Shown: positions 40,188-51,847, counted from the stretch's first letter. The stretch is DNA of 64,000 nt from Bolinopsis microptera (GCF_026151205.1 NC_087084.1:10567453-10631452), one strand, 5' to 3'. Notes: a model not told the origin generated them from the sequence alone. Translations and numbers: made by a program.

Positions 40188-40480
40188 CTCCCGAATTATG
40201 AGGTCAACACAGCGCATATCAGATACGTCTGCATCTCATCCAGTCTGTTATCAGTCTAAATAAAGGCCCAGGTCAGTGCATATTATGACAACTAGGTATT
40301 CCAGCAGCTGATAAGGTGTTTAATGTTTATACTTGGGCCAGGCACCTCGTGACCACTAGACCCGTGGCCTGGTGTCGGTTACGAGATATAAAACTGCAGA
40401 AATCTGCTTTGTTTAGTTACCTAGTTAACTGTTTACCAGGTTACCTGGATCTCTAGCTACCAGGTTGCCAGGTTACCTAG
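40188..40480 (+). repeat. Segmental direct repeat, copy B2
   Basis: Near-identical to 37790-38010 (CCCGAATTATGAGG onward through GGCCCAGGTCAGTGCATATT and GATATAAAACTGCAGAA) and then to the ACCAGGTTACCTGG block near 38080. The two copies lie about 2.4 kb apart on the same strand. Confidence 0.85.
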
Positions 40481-40499
40481 CACTAACCCATGGCCTGTC

Positions 40500-40940
40500 T
40501 GCAGAGGACGGTGTAGTTACTCAAGATAATACACGTCAACCTCGACCTCTGTGACACAACCCTGGGCCTGGTGTCCGGTTCTCTCCAGTAGCAGTCCTTC
40601 TTGTCACCCGTCAAATTATTATTTAATTGGACCCGGCCATGCTGGTTGAGATAAGACCTTTGGGCTTTAGAGGCCTATCTCACTGTACACGCTGACCTAT
40701 ACCAATACTACTCTTCATATTATAACATTCCCTCCCGGCCCCTTGCTTTTCCTTGAACTCTTCTCATACTTGCCACTCAATTAATTCGTCCAGTTAGCTG
40801 CTTTGCCCCCTCGGGGATCTTGGATCGGTTATAATTGCTGGGAGGTTGACTTTGTGAGCCTTCAATGTTATGTTGGGATGGTATTTGATAGTTTCATCAC
40901 AGTTTCATATGTTAGGTTTTAGGGACTATGGAGTTGCGAG
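40500..40940. other. Intergenic stretch, nothing recognised
   Basis: No gene or element end identified between the segmental repeat and the minisatellite that flanks the LINE. Confidence 0.35.
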
Positions 40941-40944
40941 AGTG

Positions 40945-40997
40945 GGAGATTTAAGGGGAGATACGAGGGGGTTTAATTAAGGGGAGATACGAGGGAG
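40945..40997. repeat. Left remnant of the GGGGAGATA minisatellite split by a LINE
   Basis: Two units of TTAAGGGGAGATACGAGGG lie immediately beside the LINE poly(A) end. They match the array at 43917-44640 on the other side. Confidence 0.8.
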
Positions 40998-43916
40998 TTT
41001 TTTTTTTTATTGAAATCTTTCAAATCGATCAATTACATACAAATTTACACAATGAATGAACAACATTAAATTTTCTCAAAAGTATAAGACTCCGATAAAA
41101 TCAGATTTTCTAGGACAAAATGTATGTAATCAAAGGACCTGAGGGTCACCAAAACACAGATGTTGAGAGCAAAATGCACCTCCTGCACAAGTATGGGCCC
41201 ACGAAAATCTTAAATTTTAAATAGAATTTCAAATAGAAACACACAAAAATATCAAAAGCAATCAAATCATATAATAAAGTGAAATCCATGATGTGATGAC
41301 ATGCACTAAAATGAGAAATGAGAAATACAGACAACAGGGATTTAAGCTCCTTATGAACATATTGTTAGCTTTAGGTAAACTGTTTCACATCTCTGTCTCG
41401 AGGGAAAAATCTAGATCATAATCAAAGTCCTCCGGCATAATTTTATCCCACATGTATGAGGTCAATTTGCTTTTGAACTCAGAAATAGTCTCTATCTCAC
41501 GTATATCTAGAGGAATATGATTCCATTTGGAATGGGTCCTAAAGTAAAAGTTCTTAGCAAAAGCGTTAGAGCTTGCTCGTGGTAAGATCGAGCTTACAAA
41601 ACATAAGGGGTCCATGTGGCTATTTCTTAACCTTGAGTGGCCTTGATATGGTTGCAAATATGAGGGTAAAGTGACAGGAATATGTTGCTTCACAATTTTA
41701 AAGAAGAAAATAAGGTCAAGAAAGTCGAAGCGGTCTTCTATGGGCATAATCTTAAGCTGTCTGCATTTCTGAATGTATGTGGATGGTGGATAACTCATAT
41801 ACTCCTCGCGAAGAACCCACTTAATAGCACGCTTTTGGAGGCCCTCCAGCTTGCTTATCTGGGATTTTGTGACCGGTCTCCATATAACTGAGCAATGCTC
41901 AAATTGACTTCTCATTAAAGTGAGATACAGTACTCTACGACGATTTACATCTTGAACAAAATAGCAATTTCTCCTTGCCATGCCTAATTTTTGGTTGGCC
42001 TTTGAGAGGACTTTAGAGCACTGGTCTTGCCAGTCGAGATTCTTGGTCACAAAAACACCCAAATCCTTTTCATGATCGACATAGTCAAGTGCGATTCTTC
42101 CCATGGAGTATACAAAGTTAAAGAGTGGTAGGACACTAAGGAGGGAAACTGTTTCGGATATCCTTCCTGCGACGGTGAGGACCTTACATTTGTCGGGATG
42201 AAATCTCATTTTATTAGAAAGTGACCAGTCATGGAGATAATCAATGTCCTTCTGCAGTCGCAGGATATCAGACTCCGAAACAATCTCACGCCAAATTTTA
42301 GTATCATCGGCATACAGTGACAGTTGTGTGCCAGGTGAAATCCCCACTGATATATCATCAATGAACATAATGAACAACAAAGGTCCTAAAATTGACCCTT
42401 GTGGTACACCAGATTGGGCGTTTCTCATGGAAGAAAACTTACCACTTATCAAGACCTGTTGTTGCCTGTCTCTTAGATAATCAGTGATGAATTTCAGTAG
42501 CCTCCCATCAATACCAAATTTGCTCTTTAGCTTAAATAATATAAGATCATGGTTAACTGAGTCGAAAGCTTTGGCAAAATCAAAGTAGACTACATCTGTT
42601 CTCATATTTTCATTCAGTGAGAGAGCTAGGCTGTCACATAGACCTACAAGATTAGTTGCACATGATCTTTCAGCTCGAAAACCGTGTTGTTTATCGTTGA
42701 TCATGCCGTTAGTAAGTGCAAGTAACTCATCTTTAATTATGCGTTCAAGAACTTTGGTGATTAAGCATGTAAGGGATATTGGCCTATAATTTGAAACCTC
42801 GTGTTTATCACCTTTTTTATATATGGGTACAACGTGTCCCAGTTTCCACTCCCTAGGTAATGTCCCAATGTTGTAACATGAATGAAATAATAGTGATAAT
42901 GGGTATGCAAGCCCAACAGCACAGTTTTTCAAAAGTTTCCCATGAATACCGTCAGGCCCATAAGCTTTGTTAGGGTTAATATTGGAAAGGATTTTTCGAA
43001 CCCTTTGGTGGTCAAATGCAATATCAAAGCGCCAATCGTTTGAATAATCAATATCTATGTCGTATAATGATGCTTCAGAGAACTGCTCAAAGAAAAAGCC
43101 ATTAAATAAGTTGGCCTGGTCCTCTGGGCAGTTGCGGACAATGCCTTTGTAGCTTACAAACTCAGGAATTCTTTGACTAGCTGTTTTTGATTTTACATAT
43201 GACCAGAATTTTTTTGTTACAAGAGCGCTATCATCTGATTCATTTAATGTTTCTCGCATTTTATGAGCAACCACATTTTTGAAGTTTTTCCTGGCAAGGG
43301 AGAATGCTATTTGGGCTCTATCGCTTTTATGTCTATCTTTATGCAGTCTTATTTTCTTGCGCCATGCATCATAGCACTCTGAGTCAAACCATGGATCTTG
43401 TCCATCTGTCTTAACTGAGCATTTCTTGATGAATTTGTCAGTGATATTAAAAAGTTTTTCTTTAAATTTTTTCCACCCAATTTCAGGTTCTGTGCCATTA
43501 AGCAATGCATTCCAGTCTGTGTGCCGGAGTTCATGGTTTAGCCTCTCCCAGTTCACGTTTTTATAGTTATAGCACATACGCTTAACCGGCTTCTTCCTAT
43601 TTACCTTAATGTTGATCTTAAAGTTGATTGGAAAATGATCAGACTTACAGACGCTATCTCGCTCACCTACCATTAGGTCACTGATATTAGACTCAGAGTT
43701 TGTGAGCAAAAGGTCCAGTGTTTTGCCTTTGCAATGTGTGGGTGTAAGTACACATTGCCGAAGGCCAAGGTCTACAAAAGATTCAACAAAAATCTGCTCA
43801 ATAGGACAGGAGCCGGCCAAGGTAGACCAGGAGACTCCAGTCAGGTTGAAATCTCCCAGGATAAATACTTTGCTTAGCCCTCTTCTCCGAAGAAGAGTTT
43901 TCAGAGAGATTATTTA
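40998..43916 (-). mobile_element. CR1/Jockey-superfamily LINE, 2.9 kb, 5'-truncated
   Basis: The 3' end is a run of 11 T on the plus strand (poly(A) on the element strand) at 40998-41008. The 5' end falls in the endonuclease domain at 43916. Both sides are units of the same minisatellite. The 3' UTR (41009-41384) has a diverged relative at 26417-26978. Confidence 0.9.
41385..43913 (-). CDS. LINE endonuclease-reverse transcriptase polyprotein, 5'-truncated but open
   Basis: The frame is open for 843 codons from the truncation point to the stop at 41385; the first internal ATG is at 43820. Residue numbers below are from that ATG. An APE-type endonuclease remnant is seen upstream (VFILGDFN) and at 60-65 (SDHFPI, with the catalytic Asp-His pair). 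RT blocks follow: NKAYGPDGIHGKLLKNC at 284-300, YKKGDKHEVSNYRPISL at 334-350, YFDFAKAFDSVNHDL at 412-426, GVPQGSILGPLLF at 471-483, and the catalytic YADD at 503-506. The C-terminal WNHIPLDIREI block is present. The frame has no stop or frameshift, suggesting a recent insertion. The start of the endonuclease and any ORF1 are missing, so it is not autonomous. Confidence 0.92.
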   Translation of the reverse strand: MISLKTLLRRRGLSKVFILGDFNLTGVSWSTLAGSCPIEQIFVESFVDLGLRQCVLTPTHCKGKTLDLLLTNSESNISDLMVGERDSVCKSDHFPINFKINIKVNRKKPVKRMCYNYKNVNWERLNHELRHTDWNALLNGTEPEIGWKKFKEKLFNITDKFIKKCSVKTDGQDPWFDSECYDAWRKKIRLHKDRHKSDRAQIAFSLARKNFKNVVAHKMRETLNESDDSALVTKKFWSYVKSKTASQRIPEFVSYKGIVRNCPEDQANLFNGFFFEQFSEASLYDIDIDYSNDWRFDIAFDHQRVRKILSNINPNKAYGPDGIHGKLLKNCAVGLAYPLSLLFHSCYNIGTLPREWKLGHVVPIYKKGDKHEVSNYRPISLTCLITKVLERIIKDELLALTNGMINDKQHGFRAERSCATNLVGLCDSLALSLNENMRTDVVYFDFAKAFDSVNHDLILFKLKSKFGIDGRLLKFITDYLRDRQQQVLISGKFSSMRNAQSGVPQGSILGPLLFIMFIDDISVGISPGTQLSLYADDTKIWREIVSESDILRLQKDIDYLHDWSLSNKMRFHPDKCKVLTVAGRISETVSLLSVLPLFNFVYSMGRIALDYVDHEKDLGVFVTKNLDWQDQCSKVLSKANQKLGMARRNCYFVQDVNRRRVLYLTLMRSQFEHCSVIWRPVTKSQISKLEGLQKRAIKWVLREEYMSYPPSTYIQKCRQLKIMPIEDRFDFLDLIFFFKIVKQHIPVTLPSYLQPYQGHSRLRNSHMDPLCFVSSILPRASSNAFAKNFYFRTHSKWNHIPLDIREIETISEFKSKLTSYMWDKIMPEDFDYDLDFSLETEM

Positions 43917-44640
43917 AAGGGAGATATAAGCGGGTTTATTAAAGGGGAGATATGAAGGGAGAGATATGACTAGTTTAAACACTGCTGAGTATAAGTTTTT
44001 AAATCTTAAAAGCGGAGTTATTACATCTTAATATAGATATAAGGGGAGATATAAGGGGAGATACAAGGGGAGATATAAGGGGAGATATAAGGGGAGATAT
44101 AAGGGGCGATATAAGGGGAGATATAAGGGGAGCTGGAGATATAAGGGGAGATATAAGGGGAGATATTAGGGGAGATATAAGGGGAGCTGGAGATATAAGG
44201 GGAGATATAAGGGGAGATATAAGGGGAGATACGAGTGGGTTTATTTAAGGGGAGATATAAAGTGAGATATAAGGGGAGATACGAGTGGGTTTATTTAAGG
44301 GGAGATATAAAGTGAGATATAAGGGGAGATACGAGTGGGTTTATTAAAAGGGGAGATATAAGGGGAGATATAAGGGAACATACGAGTGGGTTTATTTAAG
44401 GGGAGATATAAGGGGAGATATAAGGGGAGATATAAGGGGAGATATAAGGGGACATACGAGTGGGTTTATTTAAGGGGAGATATAAAGTGAGATATAAGGG
44501 GAGATACGAGTGGGTTTATTTAAGGGGAGATATAAGGGGAGATATAAGGGGAGATACGAGTGGGTTTATTTAAGGGGAGATATAAGGGGAGATATAAGGG
44601 GAGATATAAGGTGAGATATAAGGGGAGATATGAGTGGAGC
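43917..44640. repeat. 12-13-bp minisatellite (AAGGGGAGATAT)n with GAGTGGGTTTATTT inserts
   Basis: About 50 units. A longer higher-order unit is formed by several GGGGAGATATAA repeats followed by ACGAGTGGGTTTATTTAA. The array is the pre-existing host of the LINE. Confidence 0.9.
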
Positions 44641-44649
44641 CCAGTCACA

Positions 44650-45870
44650 GATCACAAGTGGGAATGATTAAACAGAACAACAAGTCTAATTATTCTATTA
44701 TTATTATTATTATTTCATGCCTTTGATAAACTTATTGCGACCTTGTTTTATATCTCGGCGCAGCTGTAATTGTTTGTCGTTCAGCCCGGTTTAGCGCTTA
44801 TTTATTTCTATTTCCGCTCATTCGAGCCGTGAATACGCTTCCTGGAAACGTATAGAATATTATATTTCTATCGTTATTGTTTAAATAGTCATTACATGCC
44901 AATTATCCTTATCTAATTCCTATTTGTATGAAATTATTTATAGTGTTATAATTTGATTATTAGTCCGATCTAAGTCACCGAATTTCGAAACAATTATACT
45001 AGGTTTTTAGAAACCACTATTATAGGCACAGGGCTAAAACTATCCCTGTTACTTGAATCAGTAATATTATATATTGTTATATTAATAATATTATTATATA
45101 ATTATAAATGTTAATTAGTAATTTCTGAATTTGTCCTATGATACGATTGGGTCGATCATGATAGATTTCTGGAGAGAAGAGAGTCTTCAAGCACTGTAAA
45201 ACAAAATACATGTATTGTCGACGTTTAGGCTACTTACCTTTGTCATAGACGAAACGTTGAGATTACTATTTTCATAGCTGCGATAAACAATTGGTAAAGT
45301 AAATCAATGCGAATAAAACATAACTAGCAATAACGTGAAATACCTATACAAATTTACAAAAATCTATACAATTAATAAATGACAAGCAATGAAATATCTC
45401 AAAATTTACAAAAATCTATACAATTAATAATACAACTAGTAATAACATAAAATAAAAACCACAAATCATAATCGAACAAAATGTAGGTGTAAAGAAATAG
45501 GTTATTAAAATATTCTTCATCCTAACAAAGTATGAACGTACAATGAACTATGTATTACAAAAGTTAGCCATAATTACTTCTTTATCAAAACAAATAACCA
45601 AAACTGCAGCGTAGACATTCAACGCACTAATAACTAGATAGACTACATAAATAAAAGTAACTTACCTTCAGAACGAAAAATTTAGTCTACCATATATTTA
45701 GTCAAACTTTTGACTAAAATTGTTGTAAATCAAATTTTATGAGACTAAATGTTTCGGAGACTAATTTTAAAGGAGACCAAAATTTTAGTAGAGTATTATA
45801 TATGACATGAATATTATTGAGCTTACATTGTTTATAATCAATATAATGACATCACCGTTCCTACTGCTGA
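44650..45870. other. AT-rich intergenic stretch, nothing recognised
   Basis: (ATT)n and long AT-only tracts, with a short duplicated ACAAAAATCTATACAATTAATA near 45360 and 45410. No gene. Confidence 0.4.
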
Positions 45871-45876
45871 ACTACT

Positions 45877-46077
45877 TTGTTGAGAGGAAAGACTATTGTG
45901 AAACTACGAAGCACAAAACTGTACCAAAGTCCTATTGTACTTAAAGGGTTAGAGCTCCTCTTGGATACTACATTTTTAATCGATCCATCCCAACATGTTC
46001 TGTTGAAACGGTTGAAGGATCATATCGACATAAACTACGTCGTACCGACAGAAATGGTAAACTTTTTAAAAGGGTGA
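45877..46077 (+). other. ORF of 66 codons, unrecognised
   Basis: The frame includes LKGLELLLDTTFLIDPSQHV and LLKRLKDHIDINYVVP. Composition is more protein-like than the flanks, but there is no domain, partner exon or promoter. Possibly a gene or transposon remnant. Confidence 0.2.
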
Positions 46078-47125
46078 AAAAGTAACCGAACAGCGTACTG
46101 AAGAACTTAGTGATACAGAGTCACTGACTCTGTATCTGATGTTATTAAAATTCCTGAGTAATGCGTTGCAGCTTAATCTGTGATGCTCAGACGGGTGCTC
46201 ATTGCCGAATTGATAGATAGCATTTTATTTTACAAATTATTTGTTTTATTTCTTTATCGCAACAAATAATTTAATCAATATGCCTAACGTTAAACTATAA
46301 AATAGACAGTTTTTGGGAGTTCCAAATAATTTCTGATTATTCTGATTTTTTTACGACAACAAATTGTTCAAATACTAGACAAAAATTAGAATCAAAATCT
46401 ATATATACGCAAATACTCGATCTGCTATTCAATAAACTTAAAACATCAACTGAACAGCAAGTACGTGATTGTGATCGTGTGATGGAATGACATGTACAGT
46501 GATAACAGATGATAAGGTAAAAGATACTGCAATACATGTGAGATGGTGTATACACACTGTGAGTGAAATTATAGTGAGTGGTTACTGATTGTGAGCGAGA
46601 TGTGAAAAAACACTAAAACTTACTACTACTAGAAAACTGAAACTGTATGCAATAAAAAGGGAATGAAACTATAAAGTATGACTTTATATGCGAAATCGAA
46701 AAAAAATGGAAAAATCAAATAAATATGGAATGGAAAATGGTCTCGAAAAGTCGAAAAATATGACTAAAACTGCTGTAGACTAAAAATTTGCGAAATTTGT
46801 GACTTCTATTATGGTAACCAAATTTATTGTGAACCATATTTATTGGCCCAAGGTACTGTGAGTTGAGACTCTCATTTCGTTTCCATTAATCTATCATTTT
46901 TCCCAATAATCCGAAATAATTTATAGTATTCTGAGAATTATTATTAATAAGTTCAAAGTTAATAAGTTCAAAGTAAAGAGGGGATTATCACTTGACAGAT
47001 AATATAAATTTCAATAATTAATTATATTACGTTACTTTCTGTAACCACAAAGGTGGGTACAGGATCGAAACTCTTTGTTCTCTCCTCTGATTATTATAAC
47101 ATAATATTTGGTATTACTTAAAGTC

Positions 47126-48690
47126 ATTTTGGAATTTATTCGTAAGTTGGGATGAGCACTAGATAATTATTATCAATTATCATATTACATTACGTTGTTT
47201 TCTGCAACCACGATGGTTGGTACAGGATCGAAACTTAATCTCTGCAAATTATTATAATATTCTTTAAATCTTTTCCATCCTGTAGTACAGAGAGGAGACG
47301 TACTTTTGGTAATCAATGTTGCTTTGACTAGAATCAGGATCACCGAACAATGTAGTCCTTGGGGCGTGTCCGTAAGTTCGGTCTTACCTACTACTGCATA
47401 CACCATGCAGACTAGCGGAGAAAGTACGATCTTGGATAATTTGAAGTTACTAACATCTGACAAATTTGATAAAGGAGAAAAACTCCGCATCCTTAAGAAC
47501 AAAGACTCAGAGAAGCACTCATTTTCAGTTAAACGCGTTTGGTACCTAGCCGGCTCTCACTCATTTGCCTAAGGGCTTGTCAACAAGTGTTGGAGAGTCG
47601 GACCTGCTCCAAGGACTGCATTGTTCCTAATTCTAGTCAAAGCATCATTTATTACCCGAAGTACGTGTCCTGTCTGTACTACAGGATGGAAAAGATTTAA
47701 AGAATGTTATAGTAATTTGCAGAGATAGAGTTTCGATTCCTGTACCAACCATCGTGGTTGCAGAAAACAACGTAATGTAATATATACAGGTTGGGCCAAA
47801 AGTCAGTGTGCAAACGTTGGCCTTAATAGCTCAGTCACTGAGTGCCCAATTGAAATACTTCCTTCTGGTATGACTTAGTACCACCACTGGTTCGAGGAAT
47901 TTGTCAACTCGAAAAATATTCGCGTTCATTTTTTTCAAATGGAGGTTCATTTTCACATTTTTTTGATAGTTTGGATAATCGGATCAAGCTAAATGTTATT
48001 GAATTGTGTTTGGCCATTCGAATTACGTTTGCCCTGAAAGAATGAGAGTTCTAGCTTCTCAGATGACCGAGATATGAAGCATAACAAGCTTGTTCATTAC
48101 GTGTGATCAGGTGATTGGTTTACCTAATCACGTGATAAGGTGACCCCGTTAACTACCCCGTTAAACAATATGGGAATTGTTAAGGGTGCCCAATTAAGGT
48201 GTCGTGTCACGGTGTCACATAATCACCCAGTCAATTTGTTAACGAGATACACAAAATGCTTGTTAACTTCGTCATTTCTAATCCGTTTTGCCTCATTTTT
48301 TCAGATCATATGCAACATTTGATAATCTACCGTCTCTAAAAAAATTAGGCGTTCAGGATTTTCAGAGAAAACAATATAGGTGTTTTAATATTGAATGGGC
48401 GTGGTCTAAAATATTCGAATTTTCAAATTTTGACGACGGAATCCTCGAACCAGTAAGTACAGTATGCCATCTGCAAAGCAACAGCTCTCAAATATAAAAC
48501 TCAGCGGAGGTATAAGACCCAACGTTTGCACACTGACTTTTGGCCCACCCTGTACATATTTTTACTTTGGGCTGGGCCTGGAAGAAGATAACATCGCAGC
48601 AGTGGCTTTCTAAATGCTACGGACGTCCGTATTTTAACATTACACTTTCAGTTTCAGTAGTTTACCAGATTTCACGATTACATTAACATT
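47126..48690. mobile_element. Foldback element copy 1 (split by a mariner-type insertion)
   Basis: Inverted arms of about 170 bp: 47190-47365 (ACGTTGTTTTCTGCAACCAC, GGTTGGTACAGGATCGAAAC, TCCATCCTGTAGTACAGAGA) are mirrored at about 47605-47780. The whole segment recurs as a direct copy at about 49290-50075. The continuation after 47786 resumes at 48553. Confidence 0.8.
47787..48552. mobile_element. 766-bp Tc1/mariner-type non-autonomous element with TA duplication
   Basis: The ends CAGGTTGGGCCAAAAGTCAG plus TGTGCAAACGTTGG and the mirrored CCAACGTTTGCACACTGACT plus TTTGGCCCACCCTG are inverted copies. CAGG-TGGGCCAAAAGT is a mariner-type terminus. TA precedes and follows the element. The paralogous sequence near 49941 has a single uninterrupted AATATATACATATT, the empty site. 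The two overlapping short frames inside (48140-48322, 48288-48497) show no DDE/D triad. Confidence 0.88.
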
Positions 48691-48833
48691 TTATTTTTTA
48701 AGACAGTTAACCTCATATTTCAAGAACAGAGGCAAGTATAAAAATTCTGTACAATAGAATTGTGGGTGACAGCCCAAGGAACACCTGTGCCAAGTTTCAG
48801 GTCTTGGGTGTGGCCAGTCTTTTCCAAAAGTTA

Positions 48834-49157
48834 CCTAGTAATATGGTTACTTAGTTACTTGGTTACTTAGTTACCTGGTTACTTAGTTACCTGGTTACTT
48901 AGTTACCTGGTTACTTAGTTAACTGGTTACTTGGTTACTTAGTCACCTGGTTACTTAGTTACATGGTTACTTAGTGACATGGTTACTTAGTGACAGGTAG
49001 TTACTTAATGACCTGGTTACTTAGTGACCTGGTTACTTAGTGACCTAGTTACTTAGTGACCTGGTTACCTAGTTACCTGGTTACTTAGTTACCTGGTTAC
49101 TTAGTTAACTGGTTACTTAGTTACCTGGTTAATTAGTTAACTGGTTACTTAGTTACA
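48834..49157. repeat. About 15-16-bp minisatellite (GGTTACTTAGTTACCT)n
   Basis: About 20 units with variants GTGAC, GTTAAC and ACATG. A shorter relative precedes the matching LINE remnant at 50640-50690. Confidence 0.85.
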
Positions 49158-49159
49158 TG

Positions 49160-49290
49160 CGGCTCTTCGAAGAGCTACCATTCTTTGAAACACCGAGGAC
49201 CACGTCCTAAATGAATGTCCCAGCTACCGCTCCCTCCGGTCCAACCTTTCAGACATAACAACCTTAAAAGCCTTATAATGTTCAAATACT
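49160..49290 (+). pseudogene. LINE C-terminal remnant, copy 1
   Basis: The plus frame reads RRATIL-stop-NTEDHVLNECPSYRSLRSNL. The EDHVLxECPxYxxLR block is the C-terminal cysteine-histidine motif of many LINE RT proteins. A TGA sits where the first cysteine is expected. It is a close copy of 50715-50850. Confidence 0.6.
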
Positions 49291-50075
49291 GGGAATACTT
49301 TTGTAATTTATTCGTAAGTAGGGATTAGCACTAGATAATTATTATCAATTATTATATTATATTACGTTGTTTTCTGCAACCACGATGGTTGGTACAGGAT
49401 CGAAACTCTATCTCTGCAAATTATTATAACATTCTTTAAATATTTTCCATCCTGTAGTTCAGAGAGGAGACGTTCTTCTGGTAATCAATGTTGCTTTGAC
49501 TAGAATCAGGATCACCGAACAATGCAATGTAGTCCTTGGGGCGCGTCCGTAAGTTCGGTCTTACCTACTACTGCATACACCATGCAGACTAGCGATCTTG
49601 GATAATTTGAAGTTACTAACATCTGACAAATTTGATAAAGTAGCAAAACTCCGCATCCTTAAGAACAACGACCCAGACAAGCACTCATTTTCAGTTAAAC
49701 GCGTTTGGTACCTAGCCGGCTCTCACTCATTTGCCTTATGGCTTGTCAACAAGTGTTGGAGAGTTGGACCTGCTCCAAGGACTGCATTGTTCCTAATTCT
49801 AGTCAAAGCATCATTTATTACCCGAAGTACGTGTCCTCTCTGTACTACAGGATGGAAAAGATTTAAAGAATGTTATAGTAATTTGCAGAGATAGAGTTTC
49901 GATTCCTGTACCAACCATCGTGGTTGCAGAAAACAACGTAATGTAATATATACATATTTTTACTTTCGGCTGGGCCTGGAAGAAGATAACATCGCAGCAG
50001 TGGCTTTCTAAATGCTACGGACGTCCGTACTTTCACATTCCACTTTAAACAGTTTGCCAGATTTCGTGATTACAT
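49290..50075. mobile_element. Foldback element copy 2 (intact, empty mariner site)
   Basis: A direct copy of 47126-48690 without the mariner insertion, with the same inverted arms (about 49365-49530 against about 49775-49945). It contains the 98-codon frame 49598-49894, which is arm sequence rather than a gene. A small deletion (AGAAAGTACG) relative to copy 1 lies near 49590. Confidence 0.8.
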
Positions 50076-50714
50076 AAGATTATTAAAATAATAATAATAG
50101 TTAATATAGGTAATAGTACTATTTTTGCAGTATGCACTGAAAGGGTATCCTAGGAAGTTTCTTGAACTTTTAACAGGTACCCCTCCTCATTTAACCCTCA
50201 ATTAAGTTTCCTATCATTCGGCTGAGTCGACCGAGGAGATCGCATAGATCCAATGGATCCTTAGCTACTCCCTAGAATATATAACATATTACTTACATGT
50301 AGTAACCATATGCTAGATTCCACACTCGTTTTTATAAATAATATTAATGTAATCCCAATGTAATCCTATGATAAATTTGTTCTGTTGATACAGTTGAAAC
50401 TGTTAACTTAAAGTTCTTAAGTTTCATAATATAGCTTAGGGTACACTAGCTGACTGCTGACTAATCTGCACCACAACTACAGAGTGCTTACTTTTGTGGA
50501 GGACTTCTACAGAATAACCAGCTTAAGTAAAGGGTTCTGTAGAAGTCTGCTTATAGTTATGTAAGCATCCCCTATGTTTGGGTGTTAACATGACCTGACA
50601 GATTGTCAGGGAGTACTTGGGTTAGGTAAGTGGTACTAAGTTTAGTTACCTGGTTACTTAGTAACGTAGTTAGTTACCACAGTCGCTTTTGCTGCTCCTG
50701 AGACACCGACGTCA

Positions 50715-50850
50715 TGCGGTTTTACGAAGAGCTACCATTTTTTGAAACACCGAGGACCACGTCCTAAATGAATGTCCCAGCTACCACTCCCTCCGGTCCA
50801 ACCTCTGACAACCTTAAAAGCCTCATTATGCTCAAAGAATATGGGGCCAT
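50715..50850 (+). pseudogene. LINE C-terminal remnant, copy 2
   Basis: Same sequence as 49160-49290 with the same TGA at the expected cysteine, so the stop predates the duplication or was shared by the source copy. It continues a little further (MLKEYGAIA). Confidence 0.55.
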
Positions 50851-50859
50851 CGCATGAAC

Positions 50860-51840
50860 TCATTCCATGCAACAGAATTTGGAAAGTACCTCACAGAATC
50901 CTCACACCTTCGAAATCCTCCTAAAAAGAAGTCCTAGTCATCACTTCCCGTTTCCTACTCATCTTCATTAACGCGTCTATATGACTTGTTTCCTTTTTCT
51001 TGGCATTCCTAGAACACATTGCACAGCCTCCATTCTTTTTTACTCATATTTAAATTATTATATTCGATTTTGTTTCTCTTTCGTGAGATTGTAACGCAGT
51101 TAATTTAGGTTGTATATCTTTTACGGTTTTTGCGGAAAGTCGTGTTAAATTTGATGCCATGGTGTCAGTAAAGTGGTACGGATATATATTATATATATCG
51201 TCTTTCTTTATATAATATATTATAGTATAAGTAAGATATAGTATATAGTAAGATAGCTGGTACAGAACCTTCTTCTTTTGATTGGTCGGCGTCGACAGTA
51301 AGCCTTCCTAGTTCCTTACGGTGGCTTTCACAACGCGTCCCCATTTCCTCAACTTCTGCTGCTGGAGAGAGAGCCTCCCAAATTATATACCATAAATACA
51401 TAGATATCGACACTAGAATGACAGGGGGCAGCCTGTTCTATCGAGTACCCGGGAGAACATCTAGGCATGGGTGGTGTTTTTCCGTGAACGAGCATTATGA
51501 CAGTTTCCCTAACGGGAAACGTCGCTCACCAGGCTTTATCCTCTGGAGGGGCGGGATCACTAGCCCATGCCAAGTGACCCAAACCTACTGACACCTACAA
51601 CCAGAGGAACCCCAATAGACGTAAGTCACTAATGACGGACGTAGCCTCCCAATAGGGAGGTAAAGTGGGTGCCCCATCATTAAAAAAAAGAAAAGATATC
51701 GACAACAGACTCCGAGAGTCTCGAAGTTTTGTTACCACGGCCCCTGGTGCACCCGCCGGGTTAACGACGAGGAGACAGGGAATTCCAGGGACGGTCAACT
51801 CCTGTTAATCTGCAAGTTGTCCTAGGTGTGTTAGTGGTTA
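50860..51840. other. Intergenic stretch, nothing recognised
   Basis: Short frames only (51189-51413 and 51595-51798, both minus), with no recognised motif. A small palindrome GCCTCCCAATAGGGAGG lies near 51645. Confidence 0.35.
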
Positions 51841-51847
51841 AAAGGAT

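Noticed and set aside
39668-40259. Overlapping ORFs of 177, 137, 138 and 146 codons
   Set aside because: Products of the 9-bp CCTTGTATT microsatellite in different frames.
37783-40415. LTR retrotransposon defined by the direct repeats
   Set aside because: No TG...CA ends, primer-binding site, polypurine tract or gag/pol sequence was found between the copies.
41385-43913. LINE frame as a host gene
   Set aside because: APE endonuclease and YADD reverse transcriptase motifs, a poly(A) end and a truncated relative at 26.4 kb show it is a retrotransposon.
47185-49894. ORFs at 47185-47502, 47306-47572 and 49598-49894 as a duplicated gene
   Set aside because: They lie in the inverted arms of the foldback element, are open on both strands and do not agree in frame between copies.
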